The translations under genes and the position numbers were made by a program. From the NCBI GenBank assembly GCA_002413835.1, contig DHXU01000006.1, forward strand, positions 64,386 to 128,385: a stretch of DNA of 64,000 nucleotides. Direction: 5' to 3'. Below the pieces are notes generated by a model. That model was given only the letters and a program-made list of their open reading frames with translations, was not told the origin of the DNA and ran no database searches. The stretch is from Candidatus Saccharibacteria bacterium UBA5148 (lineage in GTDB: Bacteria > Patescibacteriota > Saccharimonadia > Saccharimonadales > UBA4665). Shown piece by piece: positions 6,400 to 15,373 of this stretch. Every line of letters starts with the position of its first letter. Positions within the stretch are counted from its first letter, which is position 1.

Positions 6400-8301
6400 A
6401 TGAGTTACACAGCTACACACGCACCCCACTCGGCACGGAAATGGTACCGGATACTACCCCTGGCGATTGCCAGTATCGTCATTGGGGTAGTGGCCACCAT
6501 GCTCTCCACTTTGATCGTCCATGCTGTAACCCCTACAGCAGCCCCTACCTATCAGTCATCGGTGCTGGTCGCTGGTACGCCCAACCAAACGCTGACCTAC
6601 AGCACAACAATCACCAAAGCCGGCACGCTGGCCGTAGTGCGCATGACACTTCCGGCAGGCGCCACGATATCCGATGCTACCAGGGTATTCGGTAATACTG
6701 GACCTGGCACCTGGGCATTCAGGATGAATACCATCGTCTTTACGATTACCAAGCCATACGCTATCCCCGCCGGTAATCGCCCCTGGGTTATGGTCAGTGG
6801 GATTACCTTGCCGTCAGCCAGCTCTGCCACTGTAACTATCGGGGTCTACGACGTCGATGGTTCGCTGTTATCATCGGGCGTAACGCCAGCCCAGACCTTT
6901 ACGCCGCCCAAGGCCTGCCGGCCGGCGATGCCCGCCACCTATGTCAAAACCGAGAATGCCCTCGCCGGTACACCGGATTGGCGTCTCAAGACGTACGATC
7001 CTGCAAAGGCTTCAGTTTACGCCTCGCAGGCCAGTGCCAAATGCGGTGACACGGTAACTATGTATGTGAAATCATCCTGGTATAAACTATCCGTGAAGGC
7101 CTACCGGATGGGCTACTACGCCGGAAGCGGTGCCCGGCAAATCCTGTCGACTGTGGGTGATATCCGCGCCTACAACCAGCCAGCGCCCCTAATGGTTCAG
7201 ACGGATGACTTAGGCCGTGATATCAGCATGCCCACCGCCAAGAACTGGTCCGGGACCTTCTCGTTCAAGGTCGACGGGTCGTTCACGCCCGGGTCGTACC
7301 TCATCAAGGTTACTGACGCCCTCGGTGCTGGCTCATACGTACCGCTTACCATTCGCGATGATGGCGGAATACACGACAAGACAATTTTGAACTCAGTCAC
7401 CACCTGGCAGGCCTACAACACCTTTGGCGGAGCGAGCGCTTACACGACGCCTATCCGCTCAAAACGAGTCAGCTTCGACCGACCTTTCACGACCGAGCAG
7501 GGTACCGGCCAATTCTTATCTCTGGAGTACGGATTTATCTTCTGGGCTGAAAAGCAGGGGCTCGATGTCAATTACGCCACCGACATGGATCTGCACAGCA
7601 AATCCCTCTATGACCACACGAAGACACTCGTCCTGATGGCGCATAGCGAATACTGGTCAACGGCCATGCGCGCCAAAGTCGATACCGCCGTCACCCAGGG
7701 CAAAAACCTGGCATCATTCGGCGGTAACCAGATGTATTGGCGGGTTAACCCGAAGCCATCGACACTGACTGGCGTAGACCGCGAGTACGAAATCTTCCGA
7801 ACCGGGGATACCAACCAGTTCAGGCTGGCCACTCCTCCGGCGCCGGAACAAAAAATCCTCGGCAGCATGTTCGGCTGCATGCATATGGACGACACGCTCA
7901 CTCCGAACAACAGCTGGCTCTGGAACGGTGTCGACAAAACTCCAATCCTGCATTATGCCCGCGGAGAAACTGATCAAGTCTTTAAGACGTTTGATCAGCC
8001 AAGCGGTTTACAGGTATTGACGAGCGTTCCGCTGACGCAATGCGGTGTCGGCACAAACCCACTGCGGGCTGACCTTACTGCTGTCATCCATCCGGGCGGC
8101 GGCCGCGTCTTTAATGCCTCCACTCATGCGTGGGGCTGTATTCTCGGTGGCAGCTGCTCCGGCACCGCCCCACCGACGCCACTGGCTCAGCAGCAGCTTA
8201 GCCAAGCGACGCTGAACGTCTTCGCATGGATTAACGCTGGTACGCCAACTCTTTCAGGCCCCCCAGCCCCGACCGGTCCGCCTACCGTCACAGGGCCGTA
8301 G
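6400..8301 (+). CDS. Secreted N,N-dimethylformamidase beta-subunit-like protein
   Basis: Starting at the ATG at 6400 gives 633 residues; an in-frame codon at 6355 would add 15 residues with no support. A hydrophobic signal/anchor lies at about residues 16-38. An Ig-like beta domain follows (about 45-150), then the DMFase large-subunit-like region: YRMGYYAGSGAR, WQAYNTFGGASAY, SLEYGFIFWAEKQGLDVNY, MAHSEYWS and NLASFGGNQMYWRV, ending in a proline-rich tail. Proteins with this C-terminal domain are widespread beyond true dimethylformamidases, and secretion makes the amide-hydrolase role doubtful; a carbohydrate or surface role is as likely. Confidence 0.75.
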   Translation: MSYTATHAPHSARKWYRILPLAIASIVIGVVATMLSTLIVHAVTPTAAPTYQSSVLVAGTPNQTLTYSTTITKAGTLAVVRMTLPAGATISDATRVFGNTGPGTWAFRMNTIVFTITKPYAIPAGNRPWVMVSGITLPSASSATVTIGVYDVDGSLLSSGVTPAQTFTPPKACRPAMPATYVKTENALAGTPDWRLKTYDPAKASVYASQASAKCGDTVTMYVKSSWYKLSVKAYRMGYYAGSGARQILSTVGDIRAYNQPAPLMVQTDDLGRDISMPTAKNWSGTFSFKVDGSFTPGSYLIKVTDALGAGSYVPLTIRDDGGIHDKTILNSVTTWQAYNTFGGASAYTTPIRSKRVSFDRPFTTEQGTGQFLSLEYGFIFWAEKQGLDVNYATDMDLHSKSLYDHTKTLVLMAHSEYWSTAMRAKVDTAVTQGKNLASFGGNQMYWRVNPKPSTLTGVDREYEIFRTGDTNQFRLATPPAPEQKILGSMFGCMHMDDTLTPNNSWLWNGVDKTPILHYARGETDQVFKTFDQPSGLQVLTSVPLTQCGVGTNPLRADLTAVIHPGGGRVFNASTHAWGCILGGSCSGTAPPTPLAQQQLSQATLNVFAWINAGTPTLSGPPAPTGPPTVTGP

Positions 8302-8398
8302 ATAAAGCAGCACTTTTACGGTATTTTATAACTTATGACTGAATATGTTGAAACACCCGTGACTCAACAACTCTATGAAAACCCTTCCGAAGTGTTAG

Positions 8399-8704
8399 AA
8401 TCATATCGCCCGCCAGGCCGGGGACAAACCAGCCTTTGTGTGCGGCGTCACCAATAACATTGATGAGCTCAGAGATCTGTTTAGTGCAGTGTTTGCATTG
8501 GTGCTCGATGACCAAACGCTAAAGTCTCGGCTGGCCTCTCGGACTAACAACGATTGGGGCAAGCAACCACATGAATTAGCGCAAACTTTGGCCTTGCAAA
8601 AAGAGGCTGCCGAAACGTATGACAAATTAGGATATATCACCATTGACGCTGGCCAGTCCCAGGACGCAGTTATCGATAGTATTCTTAGTAAAGCTATAGT
8701 GTAG
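8399..8704 (+). pseudogene. C-terminal remnant of a P-loop nucleotide kinase (AAA_33/shikimate-kinase-like)
   Basis: From the stop at 8396 onward the frame encodes about 101 residues including KPAFVCGVTNNIDEL..., LKSRLASRTNNDWGK and a final helix, which match the second half of small P-loop kinases (the LID region with R-T-x-N-x-y-G-K and the terminal helix). The Walker A half that should precede it is missing; the upstream sequence in another frame (from 8336) encodes only 40 unrelated residues. No promoter or ribosome site fits the GTG at 8438. Most likely a decayed gene between two secreted-protein genes. Confidence 0.6.
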
Positions 8705-8898
8705 CGTGTGTAAGATTGAGGCCGCGGCTACAGTCCCATCACTGCTCGAAGCAATCATATACATAGCCCAGAATCCCGCGTAGCCCGTTCTTTGCTTGTT
8801 CATTTTGCTCATGTTAAACTGGTTATAATTATGCTCCATAGCCCAGACAGACATATAGCCAAATTTGAGGTAGTCGCTATGCATCGAAAGGTACGAAA

Positions 8899-9789
8899 GT
8901 GAGCCGTTTACCAATCCCTGGAGGCGATGATGAAGCATGGGGAACTATCCTCAACGACTTCTTGTCCCAGTCTCACAACGGAGATGGTACCCTCAAACCG
9001 ATTACCTACTCGGGGTCCGGTGCGGTCGGCGACGTAGCTTTCTCTGTATATAACCAAGCTAATTCCAGAGAAGAATTTGCTATCAAGTGTGTCAGCACGA
9101 CTGGCTATCGGATATTAGGTACCGGGTTTCAGACGGTACCAGCCTTCGATTCCTTTGGCTTCGGGGTCTATACCAGCATCAATGTGGCTCAGATTTTGAG
9201 TGCCAAAGGTGTTTTCCTGGGCGCAAATTATACTGGGGCGGCGGCTAATGCCGGAGAAATTAAGACGGCCGCAGCCACAAACTTGACCCTTTCCCCGGCG
9301 GGTAGTACGGCGGTAACTATCGATACGGCCGGCAAAGTCGGCATTGGCAATACACCAGTGGTGGCACTCGATGTCACCGGGGAAATACGCGCCTCGACTG
9401 CCGGTACGAACGCAACCAGTGTGGTAACTACTGCTGGCACCCAAACTCTTACCAATAAACGTCGCCAACCACGCGTCTTTTCGGCTGCTTCCGCGGCGAC
9501 CTTGACCCCAGAGTGCAACACGTATGACCTGTTTACACTTACGGCCCAAGCCGCCGCTTTGACAATTGCCAATCACTCCACCAGCACGCCAGCCGATGGA
9601 GAACAGATGAGGATCAGAGTGCTTGACAATGGTTCGGCGCAAACACTCACATTTGGTACCAACTATGTTGCAAAAGGTGGTAACGCCCTGCCAACAGCTT
9701 CCGTCGCCGGCAAAAACATGGAGATGGGGTTTGAGTGGAACGCCAACTTGGGCAAATGGAATCTGCTGGCTCTGGCACGGGAGGCCTAG
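8899..9789 (+). CDS. Tail-fibre-like surface protein
   Basis: A 296-residue protein from a GTG start. It begins MSRLPIPGGDDEAWGTILND, the PxPGxDxxWGxxLNxFLxxSH motif common at the N-terminus of phage and phage-derived fibre proteins. A repetitive beta region follows with VGIGNTPVVALDVTGEIRAS and TTAGTQTLTNKR, also typical of tail fibres, and a C-terminal beta domain (about 200-296) with GEQMRIRVLDNGSAQTLTFG. No signal peptide is obvious. It abuts the beta-helix gene with no spacer, so the two are translated as a pair. No other phage gene is nearby, so this looks like a domesticated adhesin pair. Confidence 0.6.
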   Translation: MSRLPIPGGDDEAWGTILNDFLSQSHNGDGTLKPITYSGSGAVGDVAFSVYNQANSREEFAIKCVSTTGYRILGTGFQTVPAFDSFGFGVYTSINVAQILSAKGVFLGANYTGAAANAGEIKTAAATNLTLSPAGSTAVTIDTAGKVGIGNTPVVALDVTGEIRASTAGTNATSVVTTAGTQTLTNKRRQPRVFSAASAATLTPECNTYDLFTLTAQAAALTIANHSTSTPADGEQMRIRVLDNGSAQTLTFGTNYVAKGGNALPTASVAGKNMEMGFEWNANLGKWNLLALAREA

Positions 9790-11856
9790 ATGGCGAAGTA
9801 TTGGGTTGGCGGCACCGGCAATACAAACGACCCGACAAACCATTGGGCCACCAGTTCTGGCGGAGCGCCCGGCGCTGGCAATGCGCCGACCGGGGCTGAC
9901 GACATATTTTTTGACGTCAACTCCGGAACGGGTACGATTACTATTAATGCGGCACTGACAGGCCGCTCATTGCAAACCAGTGGCTCTACGGTTACGACCT
10001 GTGTCCATAGTGCCGCGATTACGGTAACTTTGGGTGATGCGACTGCCGGTGCAAGTAATAAGGCGCTCGACCTGTCAGGATTCAGTACCTATACGCTTGG
10101 AAATGCCGCGACTTCGGCTTATTCTTTTGTTTCTAGCTCAAGTACGCAGCAGACCGTAACAACCAACGCCAAGGTTCTAGGGAACGTCACGTTTGTTTCT
10201 CCATCCGGTGGGACGTGGCTACTTGCAGATGACCTCACACTGACGGGTGGTACGCTGACCGTAACGAGAGCGGTATTTAATACCAACAGTAAAGCGGTAA
10301 CCGCTGTAACCTTCCTTTCCAGTACTGCCAGTACACGTACGCTGACCTTCGGGGCATCACAGATGACATTCACGACCAGCTGGTCAGCCGGCACAATCAC
10401 TGGTCTGACCGTTACGGCAAATACTGCCACAACAACAATAACCGGAGTAGCATCCATATTTGCCTCTGGGCTCGTCGACTGGAACGGGCTCAGCGTAGTG
10501 ATGAACGGGTCTGGCATAGCCACGATAACGGCGTCCGGAGCTTTTACGCTCGCGAATTTTACGAGAACGGCTACGGCGGTCAAGACCGACTCATTACAAA
10601 TAACCACCGGGCCGTTTACCGTAACCAGTAATCTGACCCTGACTGGCCAGTCAGTTACGAACCGACTACTAGTGCGGACCAACCTTGATAATGGTGTGCC
10701 GCGCACGATTACGGCCGGAAGTGTGACTATTACCAACGTCGATTTCATGGATATTACTGGTGCTGGAGCTGCCGCACCCTGGACGGGCACATCGCTCGGT
10801 AATGCACTCGGTAATTCGGGTATTACCTTTGACACACCAGTAACCCAGACCTGGTCGGGTACCTCGGGTGGCAACTGGAGCACTAACGCTTGGACGACCA
10901 GAGTGCCATTGCCGCAGGATAATGTCGTGATTGCCTCGGCTTTCATTTCGGCACAAACCATACTAACTGACATGCCCCGACTTGGCGCTACTATTGACTG
11001 GACTGGTACGACGTGGTCTGGTACAGCAGTCAGGATGAGTGGCGCTACCAGCACGACATCTGCGTGGTATGGCAGTCTGATATTCGTATCGGGTATGGGA
11101 ACGAATAGTTTATCTGGCAACGCCTGGCAAGCCAAGGGTCGGGGTACGTATAATATTGATATCAAGGGTGTTAGTGTCACCACAGGGCTGACAGTCATTG
11201 CACCGGGGGGCACCTACAATTTGCAGAGCAGCTACTCCCAGACCAACAGTGCTGGCGTCTTGGCCGGTACATACAATACAAATAACTTTAACATTAGCGT
11301 GAGTAGCGTTTGGGCGGTAGCTGCGGGCGCAACCTGTAACTTCGGCACCAGCACCATCACTTTCGCGTCAACGACCCTCGCTAACGTTTTTACCGTAACC
11401 GGAACCGTTAACGCCGCTTCGGCAACTTTTGTGCTGAACTCTAGCACGATTAACCGTATTATAGTCGGTGGTAATCAAACCTACGGGACGCTCACCTACA
11501 CGGCAGCCGGCTCAACTGGGTCGTTGACAATTACCGGCAACAACACCTTTGGTACGATTAACTTTTCTGATGCTACCAACGCCCGGCTATTACAGTTCAC
11601 ATCGGGCACCACCAATACTATCGGCACCCGCAATATTGTGGGCACGACCGGCAAACTCATGACAGTCAGCGCAGTCACGCCCGGGTTGCCAGCTACTTTG
11701 CTTAGCGCGGCGGCATGGCTGATGGGTTCTCACTCAGTTAATGTTTCTGGCAACACCGGACTGACATTTGCGGCCGGTGCCGAGATGGATTACTTGAGCG
11801 TCCAGGATATTAACGGCTCGCCACTCCCGACCAGCAGCTTCCTGGCCTTTTTCTAA
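9790..11856 (+). CDS. Large repetitive beta-helix surface protein
   Basis: A 688-residue protein, almost entirely Thr/Ser/Gly/Ala/Asn-rich beta repeats. It opens MAKYWVGGTGNTNDPTNHWA and has GADDIFFDVNSGTGTITIN, a start shared with phage-associated and surface right-handed beta-helix proteins. A second W-x-G-x-x-G-G-N-W unit (WSGTSGGNWSTNAW) occurs near residue 357, so it may contain two tandem helices. It lacks a clear signal peptide or transmembrane anchor. The ATG directly follows the stop of the tail-fibre-like gene. Alternative role: a structural filament or adhesin on the cell surface; the export path is unknown. Confidence 0.6.
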   Translation: MAKYWVGGTGNTNDPTNHWATSSGGAPGAGNAPTGADDIFFDVNSGTGTITINAALTGRSLQTSGSTVTTCVHSAAITVTLGDATAGASNKALDLSGFSTYTLGNAATSAYSFVSSSSTQQTVTTNAKVLGNVTFVSPSGGTWLLADDLTLTGGTLTVTRAVFNTNSKAVTAVTFLSSTASTRTLTFGASQMTFTTSWSAGTITGLTVTANTATTTITGVASIFASGLVDWNGLSVVMNGSGIATITASGAFTLANFTRTATAVKTDSLQITTGPFTVTSNLTLTGQSVTNRLLVRTNLDNGVPRTITAGSVTITNVDFMDITGAGAAAPWTGTSLGNALGNSGITFDTPVTQTWSGTSGGNWSTNAWTTRVPLPQDNVVIASAFISAQTILTDMPRLGATIDWTGTTWSGTAVRMSGATSTTSAWYGSLIFVSGMGTNSLSGNAWQAKGRGTYNIDIKGVSVTTGLTVIAPGGTYNLQSSYSQTNSAGVLAGTYNTNNFNISVSSVWAVAAGATCNFGTSTITFASTTLANVFTVTGTVNAASATFVLNSSTINRIIVGGNQTYGTLTYTAAGSTGSLTITGNNTFGTINFSDATNARLLQFTSGTTNTIGTRNIVGTTGKLMTVSAVTPGLPATLLSAAAWLMGSHSVNVSGNTGLTFAAGAEMDYLSVQDINGSPLPTSSFLAFF

Positions 11857-11861
11857 CGTAT

Positions 11862-12503
11862 TTATAGGTCGAACGCGGCTATCTTTCGGATGCAGGTTCC
11901 ATTGCTGCCCATTTCAAATAGGCCAATCTTTGTAAATTTCCCCACGAATACAGCAGGTAGGGGAAGCGGGGATGTATCAGGCTCGGTTTCGAGCGGGAAC
12001 CTTGTGAGCGTAATGTGCGGTCGAAATGACTCACCGGCTGACGGATAGCCGTACTTCTGGAGATTTTCCAGCTTTGCGCCTGTCGCTTCGGCCATTTTTG
12101 CCTTATCGCTGTCTCGCATGCCAGCTCGAAGCGGATTTATCGCATCCAGCACAGCTTGCTGCAGATGATCTACATCTGGATTACGGGAAAGAGCGATGTC
12201 GAAGTAGCCCTTTCCACCACCACTATCTTGGTAATAGTAGCCAGCCTGTGTCAGTTCTTGCGCACTATATGCTTCGGCTAATTTTTTCAGTACATCAGTA
12301 CACTTTGCCAGGTTAGCGATACCCATTTGAAACTGGTAGAGCGAGGCATGAGCGTAAAAATGCTCGTTGTCTAAGGTGAACAACGCGCCCTGGCCGGCAA
12401 GCAATTGGCTACATTGGAGGGCGGTTGCCGACAGTGCGTCGTCGGGAAGTAGAACGATGTCGCAAGGGATTGTCGGATCGGCGTTTGTGGTCATGTGTTT
12501 CAT
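11862..12503 (-). CDS. 2H phosphoesterase (LigT/2'-5' RNA ligase-like)
   Basis: A 213-residue protein with two H-x-S/T motifs, HASLYQFQ near residue 52 and RPHITLTRF near residue 165, the paired catalytic histidines of the 2H phosphoesterase superfamily (RNA 2',3'-cyclic phosphodiesterase / DUF1045 relatives). Spacing and length are normal. The expected role is hydrolysis of cyclic phosphates on RNA or small molecules in the cytoplasm; the substrate is not evident. The gene is convergent with the beta-helix gene, six bases apart, with no terminator visible between. Confidence 0.75.
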   Translation of the reverse strand: MKHMTTNADPTIPCDIVLLPDDALSATALQCSQLLAGQGALFTLDNEHFYAHASLYQFQMGIANLAKCTDVLKKLAEAYSAQELTQAGYYYQDSGGGKGYFDIALSRNPDVDHLQQAVLDAINPLRAGMRDSDKAKMAEATGAKLENLQKYGYPSAGESFRPHITLTRFPLETEPDTSPLPLPAVFVGKFTKIGLFEMGSNGTCIRKIAAFDL

Positions 12504-12573
12504 AATAGCTAAAACTTGTATAAAAAGACACCAACTATCTCGATGCTAAACTTGTTGCCCGTTCGTTTGCTTA

Positions 12574-12699
12574 CTAATTCTTCTGGGCTAAAGCTTCTTC
12601 TAACCAGCTATTGTTATGTTCGTATGCCATCAGAGAGTTGCTGAACAGGCGGCGTAGCTTCCTGCAATTATTTATTTGTATAATCAGTAGAGATATCAT
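12574..12699 (-). CDS. Small ORF, 41 residues, unknown
   Basis: An ATG at 12699 opens a 41-residue frame whose second half (SLMAYEHNNSWLEEALAQKN) has protein-like composition and a probable amphipathic helix, unlike the AT-rich surroundings. It could be a real small gene or the 3' remnant of a larger one. It lies between the 2H phosphoesterase and the FAD oxidase and its start region overlaps the oxidase promoter. No ribosome site is evident. Confidence 0.3.
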   Translation of the reverse strand: MISLLIIQINNCRKLRRLFSNSLMAYEHNNSWLEEALAQKN

Positions 12700-12722
12700 G
12701 CTAATCTTGGTAAGATATTAGG

Positions 12723-14123
12723 ATGAAAAATGATCATATAACACTGGTGAGAAGTATAGCTTCCCAGGTTAAAGATTATTTTGAGAACAAAAAACCGTTT
12801 CATATATTTCATGGCAGTACCAATTCAACGCGTATCCTGGCCTTCAAACGCAGCGAGATGATTGACGTCAGTGCGCTGAACAAAGTCCTGGCGATTGATG
12901 AAAAATCTCTGGTTGCAACTGTCGAGCCGAATGTACCGATGGATGCCTTGGTCGAGGCGACGCTGACAAAAGGCCTGATCCCGAAAGTTGTCATGGAATT
13001 TCCAGGCATCACGGTTGGCGGCGGTATCCAGGGCGGAGCCGGAGAGAGTAGTTCGTTCCGCTATGGCTGCTTCAATCAGGTATGCACGCGCTACGAGATG
13101 ATACTGGCAGACGGCAAGGTTGTCGAAGCCACCGCCAAAGACAAGGCTGACTTGTTCTACGGTACGGCTGGTTCGTTCGGTACGCTCGGCATTATCACTG
13201 TAGCCGATGTGCAGCTGATGCCCGCCAAAAAATACGTACACCTGACGTATCTGCCGGTTATGAGTTTTCAGGAAGCGGTCAAAGTTCTGAAGCGGACAGC
13301 TAAGCAGGATTATGATTATATTGACGGCATCATGTTCGGTGCTGACCACGGAGTTATCATTGTGGGGAATCTGAGTGATACGGTTGTCGGCAAGGTCCGG
13401 AGATTTACGCGGGCCAGAGACCCCTGGTATTATCTGCACGCTGAAAGCATCGATAGCCGGGCAGAGCAGGTGACCGAGACTGTGCTGCTGGTCGATTATC
13501 TGTTCCGCTACGACCGCGGCGGATTCTGGGTCGGCCGCTATGCCTTTGAAATCTTCAAAGTGCCGTTTACGAAGCTGACGCGTGCCCTGCTCGATACGTT
13601 CATGCATACCCGCACCCTCTACCAGGCACTGCAGGAAAGCGGCGCATCGCAGCAGCATGTCGTGCAGGATCTGGCATTGCCGCTGGATAAAGCTGTGTCA
13701 TTTATGGAGTTTATCGATGCAAATCTGCAGGTTTATCCGCTGTGGCTCTGTCCGCTGAAAACAGATAATAGATCGCCGCTGCAGTCGAATAATATCAATA
13801 CGCCGTTGGTGATAAATGTCGGCGTGTGGGGTAATCAGATTGCCTCCCGCGAGGCTTTTCTGAAAGCAAACCGGCTGATTGAGACCAAACTGACTGAACT
13901 CGGCGGCAAGAAATGGTTTTACGCACATTCCTACTACACACGGAACGAATTTTGGAATTCTTATGACAAACAGTGGTACGACAATCTACGTAAGAAGTAC
14001 AACGCCACGTCGCTACCGGATGTCTACGACAAGATCTCCGTCAAGAAAGAATATGAGATCAATCTGAAGCGGGGGGCAACCCGGGCCATGTGGGGCCGTG
14101 CCAAGATACGCATTATAGACTAA
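12723..14123 (+). CDS. FAD-binding oxidoreductase (delta24-sterol reductase/FAD_binding_4 type)
   Basis: The 466-residue protein has the VAO-type FAD-binding domain: STNSTR (about 32-37), the strand LVATVEPNVPMDALV, and the FAD-contacting FPGITVGGGIQGGAGESSS with FRYGCF (about 97-120), then GTAGSFGTLGIIT. The layout resembles plant DIMINUTO and animal DHCR24-like proteins more than lactate or UDP-MurNAc oxidases; bacterial members have unknown substrates. It is cytosolic, with no signal peptide. The ATG is preceded closely by TAAGATATT and lacks a Shine-Dalgarno sequence. It is convergent with the phosphoesterase downstream. Confidence 0.75.
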   Translation: MKNDHITLVRSIASQVKDYFENKKPFHIFHGSTNSTRILAFKRSEMIDVSALNKVLAIDEKSLVATVEPNVPMDALVEATLTKGLIPKVVMEFPGITVGGGIQGGAGESSSFRYGCFNQVCTRYEMILADGKVVEATAKDKADLFYGTAGSFGTLGIITVADVQLMPAKKYVHLTYLPVMSFQEAVKVLKRTAKQDYDYIDGIMFGADHGVIIVGNLSDTVVGKVRRFTRARDPWYYLHAESIDSRAEQVTETVLLVDYLFRYDRGGFWVGRYAFEIFKVPFTKLTRALLDTFMHTRTLYQALQESGASQQHVVQDLALPLDKAVSFMEFIDANLQVYPLWLCPLKTDNRSPLQSNNINTPLVINVGVWGNQIASREAFLKANRLIETKLTELGGKKWFYAHSYYTRNEFWNSYDKQWYDNLRKKYNATSLPDVYDKISVKKEYEINLKRGATRAMWGRAKIRIID

Positions 14124-14144
14124 TTATTAGTGTCCGGCCACTGG

Positions 14145-15365
14145 CTACGGCGCGACTGTCAGCATGTCGCTGAAGTCGGTCGCAGTGCCGGCACTGCCGA
14201 TCCACGGTGACGTCACACCGAAGATTTCCTGCATCGTGCGGACGTAGGAACCCCAGCCTTGATAGGCAACCGGGCTGGCGTACATGTTTTTGGCGTACGG
14301 CGACACAACCATCATGCCGCTCGGTGCATTGGCGCCTTCGTCAGCCTCATCGAACATAATGAACAGGGCGCTGTCACCGTTCTTGTAGGCCGGCGAGTTC
14401 ACGATAGTCGGGACGATCTGCGACAGGTAGAAGTCCGACTGGCAGGCGCCGCAGCCCTGGCCATTGTTCGGATAGGCCGGATTGGGTGGCATGGCGAGTG
14501 ATGCATCGCCGCCGCCAGCTGGGTCGGTCGACAAATGTTCGCCCTGGTCCCAATCGTTGGGTACGATGAAGTTATAACGTGACGGCGTACCAGCACTGCT
14601 AGCTGTCGTATTGGCACAGGGCGCCTTCCACTGGGCAGATTGGGTGGATTGGGCGGTGTAGCCCAGGGCGGCGCAGACTTCCTGGAACGGCCTGATGTGC
14701 GCCAGGCAGGTAGAGGTGACCTGGACATCAGTGAAGTAGGCAAATGGGTTGTGGTCCAGCGAATATGGCTTGCGGGCATTACTGCCGCCGTCGTTCATGA
14801 AGCATGACGATCCTTGGCCTGGCAGGTTCTCACCGAAATAGCGCCAGCTCAGCCCGGCCGCGCTGAGTGATTTTGTCAGATGAGGCGCATTGATAGGATA
14901 GTTATCTGGCATGGCGTCACCGTTGCCGGACAAACCTTCAGGGTTAGCGGCTTCCATGGATATGTAATTTGGTAGGCTCGGATGCAGGCCAGTGTTGAAA
15001 TTCGTCGCCCAGGCGATATTGCCGGCCGAACCCTTCAGCAGTTGCTTGTTGAGGTATGGCCATTCAGGGCTGCCGTTGCCAACTCCAGACCAGTTGCGGT
15101 TCTCGACATTGACAACAAAGACGGTCTTAATCTTACCGGCGTTGGACACCGGCTGTTTGAACTGTACGAAGCTGCCGCCCGAAGCTGCACTGTCCAAGCC
15201 GGTGCTGGCCGGGCTGCTCACGAGTCCCGTTTCGGGTTCGCCGTCCAAAAATACACTGGCAGCATGACTATGGGACAGCAGATATACTCCGATTACGGCA
15301 AACAGTAGCACGATCAGTGCAATAACTTGTCTACTACGTATGTGTATAGGAAGGCGTGTGTGCAT
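14145..15365 (-). CDS. Secreted phosphoesterase-family (acid phosphatase/phospholipase C-like) protein
   Basis: A 406-residue protein. The signal/anchor helix is at about residues 13-32, then the shared surface module FLDGEPETGLVSSPASTG...ASGGSFVQF (about 39-70). The catalytic part matches the PF04185 phosphoesterase family: VFVVNVENRNWSG near the N-terminus (VxxENRxW), LHPSLPNYISMEA, NDWDQGEH, and FIMFDEADEG with the metal-binding Asp/Glu, then VVSPYA. Such enzymes release phosphate from lipids or nucleotides outside the cell. It is adjacent to and in the same direction as the next secreted glycosidase, eight bases apart, so they are probably one transcript. Confidence 0.75.
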   Translation of the reverse strand: MHTRLPIHIRSRQVIALIVLLFAVIGVYLLSHSHAASVFLDGEPETGLVSSPASTGLDSAASGGSFVQFKQPVSNAGKIKTVFVVNVENRNWSGVGNGSPEWPYLNKQLLKGSAGNIAWATNFNTGLHPSLPNYISMEAANPEGLSGNGDAMPDNYPINAPHLTKSLSAAGLSWRYFGENLPGQGSSCFMNDGGSNARKPYSLDHNPFAYFTDVQVTSTCLAHIRPFQEVCAALGYTAQSTQSAQWKAPCANTTASSAGTPSRYNFIVPNDWDQGEHLSTDPAGGGDASLAMPPNPAYPNNGQGCGACQSDFYLSQIVPTIVNSPAYKNGDSALFIMFDEADEGANAPSGMMVVSPYAKNMYASPVAYQGWGSYVRTMQEIFGVTSPWIGSAGTATDFSDMLTVAP

Positions 15366-15373
15366 GGTAGTCC

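Noticed and set aside
8627..8938. 103-codon minus-strand ORF
   Set aside because: It runs antisense across the kinase remnant and into the tail-fibre gene, has no ribosome site and no recognisable family.
10119..11213. Long minus-strand ORF opposite the beta-helix gene
   Set aside because: The sense frame has clear beta-repeat protein features; the opposite frame is a valine/alanine-rich shadow produced by the repetitive codons.
12825..13658. 277-codon minus-strand ORF inside the FAD oxidase
   Set aside because: The plus-strand frame carries unmistakable FAD-binding motifs over the same stretch.
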